From contig NC_018395.1 in the NCBI RefSeq assembly GCF_000208865.1, positions 6,310,839 through 6,374,838 on the forward strand: 64,000 nucleotides of DNA, in the 5' to 3' direction. Position numbers and translations under genes: made by a program. Source of the DNA: Neospora caninum Liverpool. Taxonomy: Eukaryota; Apicomplexa; Conoidasida; Eucoccidiorida; Sarcocystidae. Under the pieces are notes generated by a model. It did no database searches and had not been told where the DNA came from. It was given only the letters and a program-made list of their open reading frames with translations. Below, piece by piece: positions 47,766 to 58,830 of the stretch (its first letter is position 1; each line of letters starts with the position of its first letter).

Positions 47766-50700
47766 AACGTGTGGAGCGAGCAAAGTAGGAAAAGACGTCA
47801 ATGGTCCTCAGAAACGAATACCTCATCCGAGGAAAACAGCAATGAGGCAGCGGGAAAACAGAAAAAAACACGGAAAACCCAACGACAAAAACGAGTAGAC
47901 TACCCCATCTCGCAAACTCACGCGGCGCAGAGAAGCACCGGCAAAACTTCGCCAACTATGTTACCTGGTTAAGGAAAGAGCGACAAAAACGGGTGCTAGA
48001 GGCCGCGGTTTTATACTCAAACTGAAAGGCACCAAGTGACCCGACAGAAATTCAGGTAAGGATGCATCCTGCTCACGACAATCCCGTTCATGAGAAGCCG
48101 ACAAGACTCTGTTTCGAGCGAAGAAATATCAAGGGGCTCCCGCGGCTTGGAACCGGGATTTTTCGTGGATTCCTTCCTTCGTGCAGTCTGCGGAAGACGA
48201 ACACGCGCCGCGTTTACCAAAACGGCAACTTCGTTCAAGATGTACGAACTTCTAGCTGCCTCGCATGAGCGGAATGTAGGCGGGAATCTCCACACGTTGT
48301 CGGTAGTTTTCCATAATTCGGTGGATGTGCAAACAAACAATGACAGAAGGTGCCAGAGAGACAATGGCAGCTTTCGGGTGGCCCCTGGTAAACAATCCCA
48401 AGCCTGTTCGCCGACAAACGTTTCTCTTTGTGTGAAACACGGTCGTGTGCAGTTGCTCACGTAAGCGAATCTCGGATTCGGCCCTGAAGCGAAAAGGAGT
48501 ATTTATTGCACATAGAAAATGAATCGACATGAACGTTTGTAGATTCCTTGAATGACTGCTAGCGTTTGCGAGGGGGGAAACACGAAAGGAAACTCAGCCA
48601 CGGTGTATTCCCTAGAACAAGACACTAGGCATAAACGAGGAAAAAGCACTCGACATTCGCGTACAGAAGAGTCAAAAAACGGCGCGCCTCCCACGTGCTT
48701 TGCGTCTTTTTTGATAAGCGTCCTCTCAAAAATTCAAGTGAACTCAAGCGTGAGACCGCCTGGAGTTCAGCCGCAACGAAACCACGAGGGCTGCTGGAGG
48801 GCCGTGTTGCCCAGAGAGTTTGAAGTGTTGTCGCACCTTTCTCAAGAGGACATGTTGACACGCACTTGGCAATGGGGCTACCGAAAACAAGTATGCTACA
48901 GAAGGTGGGCTGCAGCGCATACATATACAAACGATTTCCAGATGTATCGATATCCGCCATGTATGTGTGGAGATTCCTCAGTCTCAGTATTTCCATAGCG
49001 GCGTTAGAAGGTATGCCGACATCCTCCGTCGGCCTACTGGGCCAGTGCATCAAGGCACGCGCTATTTGTCTATTTTAAATTGCTGGCCTTGAAGTTTCTG
49101 TCAGACAGCCTTCCACGTTTACCGGTATGCGGAGCCCTGGCGTGTAGCAAGCTTTTTTTTGTCTGTTTTCCGAACGGATTTCGTGCCAAGGCTGCAGCTC
49201 GCAAGTTGGATTATCCAGACACACCCGCAAGTAAATCATCTGGCAATAAAGGACAGGAAATGAATCGAGTTTCTGTGCGTGTCAAACGTATCCACAAGTT
49301 TCTCCTGGAGCTGCGCGCCTCTCTTGCCTCGTGGTAGATGAGAATTTCAACCTACAGGATAGCCTACACTAGCACTGTATACCCTCAGAGGGCTCAAAGT
49401 GACATGGCGTTCCGCCTGGTTCTAAGGATCTGTGGTAGAACAGCATGTTTGCACCTGTGCGAGAAGCCGACTCAGACTTCTCACAGCACGTGCGCCGGGG
49501 AAACGAGATATTGGTCCCCCCAAACGATGTCTGTGTATGAAGCGTTTCTTCTCAAAGGGCTGCAGATTCAAAAGTCTGTCTGAGAGTCGCTCGACAGAAC
49601 TCGAAGAATCGAGATCTGCAGGGGAGAATCTGAGCAACGCTTTCCGAAGCGGACTGGAAGCTACTTGGTCTCAGGCCCCCACCGATTCCTGTTTTCCTAT
49701 TTCGAGGAGAATTCCTCGTATTCGTTATGAATTGAAGGAACGAGAGGGCGTTTTTCTTGTCGCGCAAATGGTAATTCCCGGGTTTTTCTCGAGCGGGGGA
49801 AACCGCTTCGTCGCCTTGTTGTCTCATGCTCGGAATGTCGACGGGCAGAGGTCTGCCAAGACGATCCCCCACGGGTTGACGCAATAAGAGCGGCGAAACG
49901 ATCGCAGTATTCTAACGATTCAGAACCAACAAAGGCGCAGCATGAGAAATCTGGGATGCGCCTGCAGACTCTCTCGCCTTTTTGGTCACACAAGAAAGCA
50001 AAGAAAACGTCCTTTCTTGCAAACGGAACATACTGAGCAAGCACGAGCCTGGCCGACAGAGAGTGCCACCGTATGTCGTTCGTCGCGGCAGGCTGCACGA
50101 AAAGCCTGCCTAGTTGTTTTACTCGTGCGTAGCTTGTTGCCACCAAAAATCAAGAAGCAAATCGCTGCTTCGAAAATCTGGCAGCGAGCTGTGTGCGCTT
50201 CACATTTCCCTCATTGCTTCTTCAACCGCCCGACGGAGGGGCACCATTCAGAAGCCTTCTTCTATTGAGTCGAGGCCGTGAGGTTTTTGTCATGTCATGT
50301 CTGTGATCTCGCCTGTCCTGACTGTTCTGACTCAAGTGAAGAGGGCGTCGAGTAGGACAAATAGTGCGAGAGGTAGCTCTGTGTCGCTTTAAACTGTCAG
50401 GACGTTGCTTTCCCGTCCGTTTCTTCGCCGCAGAAAAACGATAGAGTCGAAAGGGCCGAACGCGCTCTGGATTCTTGTCAGGCTCGGACTGTTTTTGAGC
50501 GTTTGGTGTTTGCTCTTCGAGCGGGAATCCATAGAAGCACAAGCGCGTCAACCCTGACTTCCTTGTTTTCAAGCCGTTTTCCGCGGCCATTTTCTGTGCT
50601 CCCAAGAGTCAAATACGCCATGACAAGGGGCCAGGGGGTTTCCCGTGTCGACGCTGGTGACCGTGGAAGCATCGAAAGGAAGAAACACTCTCTACGTCGA

Positions 50701-51133
50701 ACCGGCCAACGCGCGGTTTTGTCAACGACTTAAACAGACGGCCAGAACGGCATCTCTCTCTCCGCAACTGGAGTCAGGGTGACATGGCCGAAGCCGCAGA
50801 ACACATGCTCTAAACCAGGAGTGTTGCTTCCAACGAGAGACTGGAACAGATCTTCAAATGAGTCTGGGAGACTCTCTGTTCTACGTAAATAACCAGAACA
50901 ATCCTTCTGGGATTTTGAGGTTCCAAGGTTTTTGCTTTAGACCTGTAGCAGAAGTGCCAGTGGCATGCACAGAATGCAGAAAACAATTCTAAGCCTTGTG
51001 CATATTCGAGCCAAAGAGCAAGGAAAGGAAACGACGAGATAAACTGGGAAGGTATTTCAGCAGTGGACGCCATCTGTGCGTCTTATGTTGTCTCTCTTCT
51101 TCACCCTTCATTTAGGAGAGTTGCCGAGTCGCT

Positions 51134-51145
51134 CCCCCCCCCCCC
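51134..51145. repeat. Poly-C run of 12
   Basis: Twelve C in a row about 270 bases upstream of the start codon at 51414; likely length-variable. Confidence 0.9.
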
Positions 51146-51413
51146 TGACCCCGTCCATTATCGTACGTTACGGATATTCACTCAATTGGCAATCGTGCCT
51201 TCGCACTCAGAAACAGTGAATATTCGGTGTTCCACCAGCTGGTGTCTAGGTTCTTGAACGCATGCCTCTTTGGTCGCATTCCCTATTGCGGCACCCCTGA
51301 GACGGATCGAGTTTTCTCTCGTCTCTCTTTCTCCCGTCTCAGGCCGTCCTCTCGTTTCGGCTTTTTTTTTCTTCTTGCTGTCTCCGGATGCTTCGGTGCT
51401 TCAGCTTCTGACG

Positions 51414-54400
51414 ATGTCAAGTCCGTCCTCTGTGTTTGAAGCGCTACCGGCGGTAGCCCGTCCTCTCGCTTCATCTTGTGTCTCTTCGACTCCCTTTTCC
51501 CCCTTTCCCTCTCTTTCCTCATCGAAAACACCTAGCCCACAGTCGCCCTATCGCTTACCATCTCCCTCTGCTCCATTATTGTTGCGCCCCTCTCTGTCAC
51601 TCTCTTCTTCACGGTCTCCTCTGAGTTCCTCCCCTGCGTCCTCGCCAGCGCCTTCCTTTGCTGATTCTTGGCCCCCCAGCCAAAACCACGAAACGGGCTC
51701 AGTGACGACTGGAAACCTCCCCCGCTCCACAGCGGGCGAAACATCAGAGACCACTGACGACATGCCGCATGATGGAAGGGTAGCACAGCGGCACAGGCAA
51801 CTGACCGGGGCGGCAATCGGAACGATAGGGGACGAAGAAAGTTCAAAAACAAGCGCAAATCCAAAGAACGACGAGAGGGCAACAGGGCTTCCAGGGCGTT
51901 CTGCAAATGCTGCAAACGTCTTGACATGTGCTTGCGTTCTTCCGCCTCGTTCAACGCCTCCCCAGGCCTGTCCCTCTTCCATTCACCATCCACCGGAGGT
52001 TGCACCAGCTGTGCTGCCAGGAGATAAAGAAGTTCCCCTCTTAGTGCCCCTAACAGACAGTCTTTCCTCGCAGCCTTCGCCCGCCTCTTCCTCACTGGTT
52101 CCTTCCTCGCCCCGTCCATCCTCTTCTTCCCCTCCTTCCTCACGTGCGTCTTGCACTTGCTCGTGTTCCTTCTCTTCTGCCTCCCCCGCGTCCCCTGCTG
52201 TCACTTCACGCTCTCCCTCCTCGGTTTCTCTCGCTGCCTCTCTCTCCTCTTCATCTTATTCCCTCGCCGTTGCTGCTCTTTCTCCACCTCGACCAGCGGG
52301 CTCACTCTACCACGCGCCGGCTCTGCAGCGATCCCTCTTCCGTGGCTCGGCTGATTCAAACCCCAGACCTCAACCGCCCTCTCACTCGCCGCTGCCTGTG
52401 CCACGCCCTCTCTGCACCCAATCCTCGCCATTCCCGTGTTCCTCTCTGCCCTCGATGTCTCCTCTCCCACGTCCTCTGAAGAAGGCCTTCCTCCCGCCTC
52501 CGTCTGTGTCGTCTCTCCAGTGCGATCCACCCGCTTCGCTGGCTCCCTTTTCTTCTTCTGCGTCTCAAAAGCCTTGCGGGAGGGGCCAGGCACCTTGCGC
52601 ATGTCCTCGTGATCTACGCTTCGGCAGAGAGAATCTTGTTCCGCCTTTCCAACTCGGATTCCCCTCTGAAGCGCTCGTCTTCCCCCCCGTCCTGTTCTCG
52701 TCACCGACGAAACAAGACTGCTCTGCACGGTCCGCACGTCTTAAGCGCTCCACGCAGTGGCTGGCAGAGTCCCCCGCTCCAACGCTCCCTTCTTGCTCCA
52801 GTCCCTCTTCATCTGCTCCGCTTCCAGTCACCGGGGACGGTGCCGGTACAGACCGGCGCCTGCATGCAGATATACCTTCCCCCTCGTGTTCGACAGCGTT
52901 TTCGGAGTGTCTAACCGCGTCGATCGCCAGCGACGAGAGTCTCCATCTTACTGCGCCTGCTGCGAAATCTCCCCTCCTTCCGCCCACTCCCTTCTCCCCT
53001 TCCCCGTCGCCCCCTTCTGCTTCTGCCGTTTCTGCATCCGCTTGTTCCCCGTCTCCGTCGATGCCTTACTCTTCTTCTCTCTCCTGGTCCGCGCCTTGTG
53101 CTTCCTCACCTTCCTCGAGTCTGGATATTCCTTCGCCAGCCTCTGCGAGACGCCTTTCGTTTCCGCCTGACTGTTTGTCTGCTTCTAGCGATCCACTGGC
53201 TGCGTCCTCTGTCCGAGGCCATTGGGGTGCGTCGGCGGAGCAGGATGGCAACCAATGCGGGGCTTCCGTCGCGTCGCAATCCTCTGTCCCTTCTTGCGAG
53301 AGCGACGCGTCGGGCCGAGGCGAGCGCCTCGCGGCCCCCTGTTTGCCCCATCCGTCTCCGCCGCAGGTGCGGCACGTCCGATTCTCTGAAGGGAGAGAGG
53401 AGTGGCTGCTCTCCGAGGCTGCGTCGATAAACAGCATTATTGCTTTGAGCGACGAAGGGCCTTCTTCTGCGGTTCTTCTTCCTGCAGCTTTCGGATCGAA
53501 TTCGCCCTCGCATCCACTCTCCTACGAGGAACTCACCAACAGTCTCCTCGTCTTTCCTCCGTCCCCTGCATCGTCTGCATCCTCTGATGCTTCGTTTTCT
53601 TCTTCCTCTTCCCGAGCCTCTTTCGCCTGTGCGGGACTTGCCTCTGTGGCTGCCCCAGCTCCTGCGGCGTTTCCCTCTTTCGCTGCTTCGTCGGCCTTCT
53701 CTCCTTCCTACCCTTCGCCCTCTTTTGCGAGAAAGGAAGCGAAAGAGGCGGCGGCGCTCTGTGCACCAGCCCACCAATGCGCTGGAGACGAAAAACGGAA
53801 CGGGACGCACCATCTGGACGACGTGGACTGGCGGTGTCTCCCCGTGGACAGGTGGTCTACATCGAGGAGGGTGCAATCACAGAGGGGAACCGCAAACGAG
53901 GAGCCAAGCAGAGACCACAAACGTCATGGAGAAGCAGGAACAAAACCCCTGAGCGCCGGCAACATCCCACGCGACGCCGACTCTGAGAAGAGAGAAGACC
54001 GGATTCAAGCCCCAGAGAGAAACGGAAGAATGGCCCAAGGGGCTACACCTGACGGTCAAAGTCGAGGAGGCGACGACGCTTCTCCGAGACACAGACAAGC
54101 AAGGCCGGGAGCGCCTCTCGTCCGCAGAGAGGCACGAGAGATCGCGAGTGAAGGGAAACAGGTGGAATGTCACCTTCTTTTCGGCATGTCGCCCTTGAGC
54201 AGAACTTCTGAGCCCTCGTCTGTTCTCTCTCCATCGTCCTCTCTCTTGGGCGAACCGCGGCTCGACAGGAAACAAAGCGACAGCGTCTCGACGTTTCCTC
54301 CTGTTGCCCGTTCATCTCCCCCTTTGCCTGCCTCCGCTTCCTCATCTTGCTCGGCCGCGTCCAGTTCTGCTCCTCTTTCTGCCAGGTCGATCGCTCGCCT

Positions 54401-56732
54401 CGACAAGGTGCCCTCGAAGACAGCGGCGTCGTCTCCTCCCGCGTCGTCTTTGAGCAGTCTCGTCTTTCCAAAGTCGAACAGTTTTCCGCAGAGGCAGCCG
54501 GCGTCTTCCGCTGTGCCGCGGGGCCTCGAGGGCGGTCCAACGGGCCCGAGCGAGGGAGGCCGCGGAGGCGAGGAGACACCCAGCCGGACAGGCAGATACA
54601 GCGACGTCGCCCCAGGGGCCCGCGAATCTACGCTGGCACACGGGGAGACAGATCGAACCGCGGGCATCTACAGGGAGAGGACGCGAGCGAGCGACGCGGC
54701 TGTGGAAACCCGCAGGTCGAATGCGACCGCCACCGGCACGGTCTGTGCTCTGGACAGCGTTCGCGCGCAGGGGTCCACGAATCTCGACGCTTCGCTCGAC
54801 GGCCCACACACTGGCAGGCACCAGGCCCCTGAGACCAGCTGTGTGTCGAGTTTTGTTCACAGCCCCTGCGGTCGTCAGCTTCCAACTGCACAGTCAACAC
54901 GAACAGATTTGTTCGTCGACTCGTCTCTCTCGGCAGAACCATTGGCAAGGCCTCTGTCTCCGAAGGCCTCGCATCCTTCTGTCCCTTCGGGCGCTTCCTT
55001 CGCGTCTGCCGCTTTCTCGCCGGGGACGGCCTGCCGGCGCCATCGAACTGTCCCAGCTTGCCTCGAGCGAGGCGGGCGCCTGGTGACTGTTCGAGGCCCC
55101 GATGGCAACACCCGGCAGCAGTCTCTGCACGTTCCGCCGGCGTTGACAGCTCAGCCTGGAAAGTCTTGCTTCAGACGCACCTCCTCCTCGAGTCTTCGCT
55201 CTGAGGCATCTCCTCGTGCCGCCTCCCGTTCGGCTCGGATTCCACATCTCGCCTTCCCTCATTTCTCCCTCCTCGCCGCCTCTCCGTCTTCGCGTCGTGC
55301 CTCCTTTTCCTCTTCCTCGCCGTCTACTTCCTCGATGTCTTCGTCGATGTCTTCTTCCTCGCCGTCGCTTGCCCGACTGCTTCGGAGGTCGTTGACGCTG
55401 CGGCGCTGGACCACACAGGGCGAGGCGAGCGCAAAGGACCGAGAGGAGCCTGAGCGTTTGAGAGACACTTGGAAGGCGACGCCGTCCTCGCCTGGCCTGC
55501 CAGTGCCTGTGGGCTTTGAACAACCCTCCGCGAAAGAAGCTTCCAGCCGGGTGGTTTCCTCGCTCGCTCTCTCCCCGTCCTCACAGCGTTCGAAACCGCC
55601 CCGCCTTCTGTTCGCTCCTTTCAGCGGCGGCCACGCCACCCGAGGTGGGAGAGCCTGGCTTCTGAGGAAGGGCGGAGCTGAGAAAGACGCTGAACGAGCA
55701 CAGAACAGTGCACAGAAATGCGGGGAGAAAACCCTGGACAGAGAAACGGGCAGCGGAGAGAGCGAAGCCGAGAGAGGCCGGTCGCGGCGAATGTTTGGCG
55801 CATCTGGAGAACCCTTCAGCCAGGCGCCTTTCTTGATTCCGGCGATTCACGGTGAGGAGACCCCGGCGTTTGCTTCACCTTCGGCACGGCTCGGCGAGTT
55901 CGTGGAAGCGCCGCGAGAAGCGCCAGCAGGCAGCCGCGCGTTTCTTCTTCCTCGGCAAGGCACAGGCATCTTCGACCTTGCAGCTCTGGACGAAAAAGAT
56001 TTTGCTGCTGAGCACCCTGAGAGGCTCGAGATCTCCCCTCGCCTTCGGCCGCCGCATGCAGACGCCGCGCGCGAAGTCACGGCAGCGCGCGAGGCAGAGG
56101 GCGGTGGGAAGCGAACGCCGGGATGTGCAGAGCAGAAGCAAAGAGGCAAGGAGGAGGGAGGAAGAGGAGACAGAAGTGGAGACAGTGAAGGAGAAGAAAG
56201 AGACGAAGACAGAAACGAAAGTGAGTTGCGCTTCCCCCGACCAGGACGGGAACAGAGAGCTAAAGCCCTTTTCTTCTCTCCACCTTTGTTCCGCGAAAGA
56301 GGTAGGCGACGCCACACAGTTTCAGCCGTTCCCTTCTTTCACGCCGCTCGTGCTTCGGCCGCGTCTCTCTCTTCCTCATTTCCTTTCTCTTCTCCCTTGG
56401 CATCGGCGTCTTTGCCGATGGACTTCAGCTGGCCGCGAAGTGCAGCCTCGCAGGCGTCGGCGGCGCCGCACATTCAAAACCAACCGCCTTTCTCTCTCCT
56501 CAGAGACGACCCTAGTGGCGAGCGCCCGTGGCAGACACCGGTCCCGCTGGGGGGCGAGCGAGCGGAGACAGAGAGACAGTTGCACGCTGCAGGGAGCGGG
56601 AGTCCCCGCGAAGAACCTCGGTCAGAGCAAGCGGACGACGCCTCCCAGGATTCGTCCACCGGGCCCTCTTCGCCCGGTTCCCCTGCCATCCACTTTTTCG
56701 ACGTGGCGACATCTCAGGGAGCGCAGGACTGA
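51414..56732 (+). CDS. Large single-exon, mostly disordered protein with a PP1-docking-like motif
   Basis: No recognised family. A continuous frame of 1,772 residues from ATG 51414 (MSSPSSVFEALP); an in-frame ATG at 51270 would add 48 residues, but that stretch looks like 5' UTR and could contain an acceptor (TTCAG near 51404). The N-terminal 600 residues are Ser/Pro-rich with little predicted structure. The most folded-looking segment, near residue 652, is VRHVRFSEGREEWLLSE, then INSIIALSDE. Its VRHVRFSE core fits the RVxF docking motif of protein phosphatase 1 regulators. Further on are basic Ser-rich clusters with many potential phosphosites (RRSLTLRRW, RRHTVSAVPF) and a Glu/Arg/Lys-rich stretch near residues 1560-1610. 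It converges with the kinase gene to the right. The gene is credible because of its length and codon bias; a PP1 role is only inference. Confidence 0.7.
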   Translation: MSSPSSVFEALPAVARPLASSCVSSTPFSPFPSLSSSKTPSPQSPYRLPSPSAPLLLRPSLSLSSSRSPLSSSPASSPAPSFADSWPPSQNHETGSVTTGNLPRSTAGETSETTDDMPHDGRVAQRHRQLTGAAIGTIGDEESSKTSANPKNDERATGLPGRSANAANVLTCACVLPPRSTPPQACPSSIHHPPEVAPAVLPGDKEVPLLVPLTDSLSSQPSPASSSLVPSSPRPSSSSPPSSRASCTCSCSFSSASPASPAVTSRSPSSVSLAASLSSSSYSLAVAALSPPRPAGSLYHAPALQRSLFRGSADSNPRPQPPSHSPLPVPRPLCTQSSPFPCSSLPSMSPLPRPLKKAFLPPPSVSSLQCDPPASLAPFSSSASQKPCGRGQAPCACPRDLRFGRENLVPPFQLGFPSEALVFPPVLFSSPTKQDCSARSARLKRSTQWLAESPAPTLPSCSSPSSSAPLPVTGDGAGTDRRLHADIPSPSCSTAFSECLTASIASDESLHLTAPAAKSPLLPPTPFSPSPSPPSASAVSASACSPSPSMPYSSSLSWSAPCASSPSSSLDIPSPASARRLSFPPDCLSASSDPLAASSVRGHWGASAEQDGNQCGASVASQSSVPSCESDASGRGERLAAPCLPHPSPPQVRHVRFSEGREEWLLSEAASINSIIALSDEGPSSAVLLPAAFGSNSPSHPLSYEELTNSLLVFPPSPASSASSDASFSSSSSRASFACAGLASVAAPAPAAFPSFAASSAFSPSYPSPSFARKEAKEAAALCAPAHQCAGDEKRNGTHHLDDVDWRCLPVDRWSTSRRVQSQRGTANEEPSRDHKRHGEAGTKPLSAGNIPRDADSEKREDRIQAPERNGRMAQGATPDGQSRGGDDASPRHRQARPGAPLVRREAREIASEGKQVECHLLFGMSPLSRTSEPSSVLSPSSSLLGEPRLDRKQSDSVSTFPPVARSSPPLPASASSSCSAASSSAPLSARSIARLDKVPSKTAASSPPASSLSSLVFPKSNSFPQRQPASSAVPRGLEGGPTGPSEGGRGGEETPSRTGRYSDVAPGARESTLAHGETDRTAGIYRERTRASDAAVETRRSNATATGTVCALDSVRAQGSTNLDASLDGPHTGRHQAPETSCVSSFVHSPCGRQLPTAQSTRTDLFVDSSLSAEPLARPLSPKASHPSVPSGASFASAAFSPGTACRRHRTVPACLERGGRLVTVRGPDGNTRQQSLHVPPALTAQPGKSCFRRTSSSSLRSEASPRAASRSARIPHLAFPHFSLLAASPSSRRASFSSSSPSTSSMSSSMSSSSPSLARLLRRSLTLRRWTTQGEASAKDREEPERLRDTWKATPSSPGLPVPVGFEQPSAKEASSRVVSSLALSPSSQRSKPPRLLFAPFSGGHATRGGRAWLLRKGGAEKDAERAQNSAQKCGEKTLDRETGSGESEAERGRSRRMFGASGEPFSQAPFLIPAIHGEETPAFASPSARLGEFVEAPREAPAGSRAFLLPRQGTGIFDLAALDEKDFAAEHPERLEISPRLRPPHADAAREVTAAREAEGGGKRTPGCAEQKQRGKEEGGRGDRSGDSEGEERDEDRNESELRFPRPGREQRAKALFFSPPLFRERGRRRHTVSAVPFFHAARASAASLSSSFPFSSPLASASLPMDFSWPRSAASQASAAPHIQNQPPFSLLRDDPSGERPWQTPVPLGGERAETERQLHAAGSGSPREEPRSEQADDASQDSSTGPSSPGSPAIHFFDVATSQGAQD

Positions 56733-58830
56733 GAAGGGGGGCAGTGAGCCAGACGCCGGGGCGCGTCGAGGCACGGGAGTATTGAGGAGGGAAGCGAGAC
56801 CAAACAAACCGGGCACAAGCGCAGAGGCCAGCAGAGGAGACAGCAGGGGACGGGAGAGACAGCGAAAGAAGGATCGTGACACAGAGAGGAGAAGAAAGGT
56901 GATACATGCGCGAGCCCACGGATTCTCGGGGCGAAGTGGGAGAAGCTTTGACGGGTCCTCGGCTCTCCCTGCAGCTACACACACCGGCCGGAGTACAACG
57001 ACAGGCCTAGCCTTAGAGGGGGGAGCCTCTACTGGGAGGCTACCTGAGCAGCGATACAAAGCTACAACTCAAGCTGAACGATTACATCGGCATTCCTTCC
57101 TGCGTAGTTTTCTGTATCTCGTGTGCATTCCTGTTGATACAGATACGCACAGGCGAATAGATCTCTATGCATACATATGCGTGTAGGTACAAGTGTGAAT
57201 ACGTCGAGCATGAGAGTCCTAGACGAGCGGAGTGAGAGACTCGGCACCTGTCTTCTTCAGAGCTTTCGGCCGCCTAGAAGTCTAACGGCTAAAACCTTGC
57301 CGCAGTGAACAGGCTGACACACGAAAGCAAATGGACGCTAGACAGCGTCACCCGTTTCACTTGTTCAGAAAAGTGGATTACATGCCCATAGAGTCTACAG
57401 AAAATCTTCATAGTTAACAATGCAGATGCATGCATATGTCAACGCACGTGCATGTTCATACACATGAATGTGCCTGTGGATCTGCCGACCTGCAACAGTT
57501 TACTCTGTCCTCTGTCTTTGGCGAGTCGTCTCTTTCGACATCAAGGAAAATGCATGAGGGGCAGGGCAGGCAAATCTTCTCAGAGATGCACGTGTCGCCG
57601 GAAGTCCGTTTGCGCATGCAGCGGTATGAGCAACGGTTCACGTTCGTCGCTCTCGGCCGTCGACTATCCTTCTGCGGCCTGACATAGGATGTATCCTATC
57701 CCCCGATCTGCCTCGTCTCTTACTCTCTCTTTCTGCCTGTCTCCCGCCTTTCTAAGCTGTTTCTCGCACCCATTGCTATGCGGTCTCCTCTCCCTCGTGT
57801 AGCATTCTCTCTTTCTCTCTTTCGTCAATTGATTTCGCGCTGTGAGTTCTTCTCCTCTGACTCTCGCCCTTCTCTGTCTTTCTTTGGTGCATGCACGGCA
57901 CATTATGTGCGCGAGGCAAGACCATTTTCGTGACCGCCTGCTTTAAAAAAGCGAGGCGGTCTGCATGCACATGCAGATACACTTCGCACCGTCGAGCGAA
58001 AGTCTTGCACGTTCGTTCCTGACGCTATGAAAGCGTCGGGAAAAGTTTATCATGACGGAGAACTCAACCAAGGAGACATATCCGGAGACATGCAGCACAA
58101 CGGATATATGCGTATGCATGAACACTTAGTTGGACAAAAAAGGCATGCACAGAAAAATGATGCATGCAAAGAGGTGTACATCTACCGATCTCTTGAATGA
58201 CACAACGAGACACCGTTGTAAATATAAAAAAGATTATATGAATATATTATATATATTCATGTACGTTGGAGACGTATGTACACAAACCTGCCTGATTTGA
58301 GATGCACCCAGAGATATTTCCCTCAGCAGTTTTACTCTTTTGCTATTAGTGAGGTCGACGCTGTGGTCCTTCGCGTCAAGATCTAAACGAATGGGTTTCG
58401 GATGCAGGCGTGAGAGAATCAAGAGGAAAAACGAGGTCGAACTCTGCGAGCGGGACGCGTTTTGCTGAGGCGCACTGCAAAGGGGACGAGAGAAAGAAGA
58501 AACGCGAACGACAAACACTGTAAAAGGAACGCGTGCACGAGCGTTCGCGCGACGCCAAAGCAGTGCACAGCTCTCTTCCTCAGAGGTCTTTGGGTTTTGC
58601 GGCAAGCATGCGAAAAGGATAGGAGAAAGCCGGTGGCGTAGAGATGCGCGTGTTAATTGCTTTCTCTCGGTCAGCCCGTCCGAAACGTTTCGCTCTCCTT
58701 GGCGCCGACCTCCTTCGCCACTGGTTCTTCTTTTCCTGACTCTCCACCTGATTTGCACGCAGTCCCGAAATACCGGTATCCTTCGGATGTGCCTTGTCCC
58801 TCTGGTTTCCGCTGTCTCCTCAGCCGCCTC
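56733..58830. other. Intergenic spacer between convergent genes
   Basis: About 2.1 kb between the stop of the disordered protein gene (plus) and the kinase stop (minus). It probably holds both 3' UTRs. It contains several ATGCATG-type motifs (57424, 58153) and an AT-rich patch at 58216-58260; no supported gene. Confidence 0.55.

Larger units (their letters stand above)
46971..51413. other. Long gene-free interval upstream of two divergent genes
   Basis: About 4.4 kb between the start of the oocyst wall gene (minus) and the start of the large disordered gene (plus). It should hold both promoters. No reading frame longer than about 150 codons shows domains or splice connections. It contains an SSU rRNA-like fragment (see 47716-47765) and a 12-base poly-C at 51134-51145. 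The base composition is less GC-rich than in the flanking genes. Confidence 0.55.

Noticed and set aside
55852..57186. 444-codon plus-strand frame overlapping the end of the disordered gene
   Set aside because: It lies in another frame of the 51414-56732 gene, has Arg-rich shadow composition, and has no domain.
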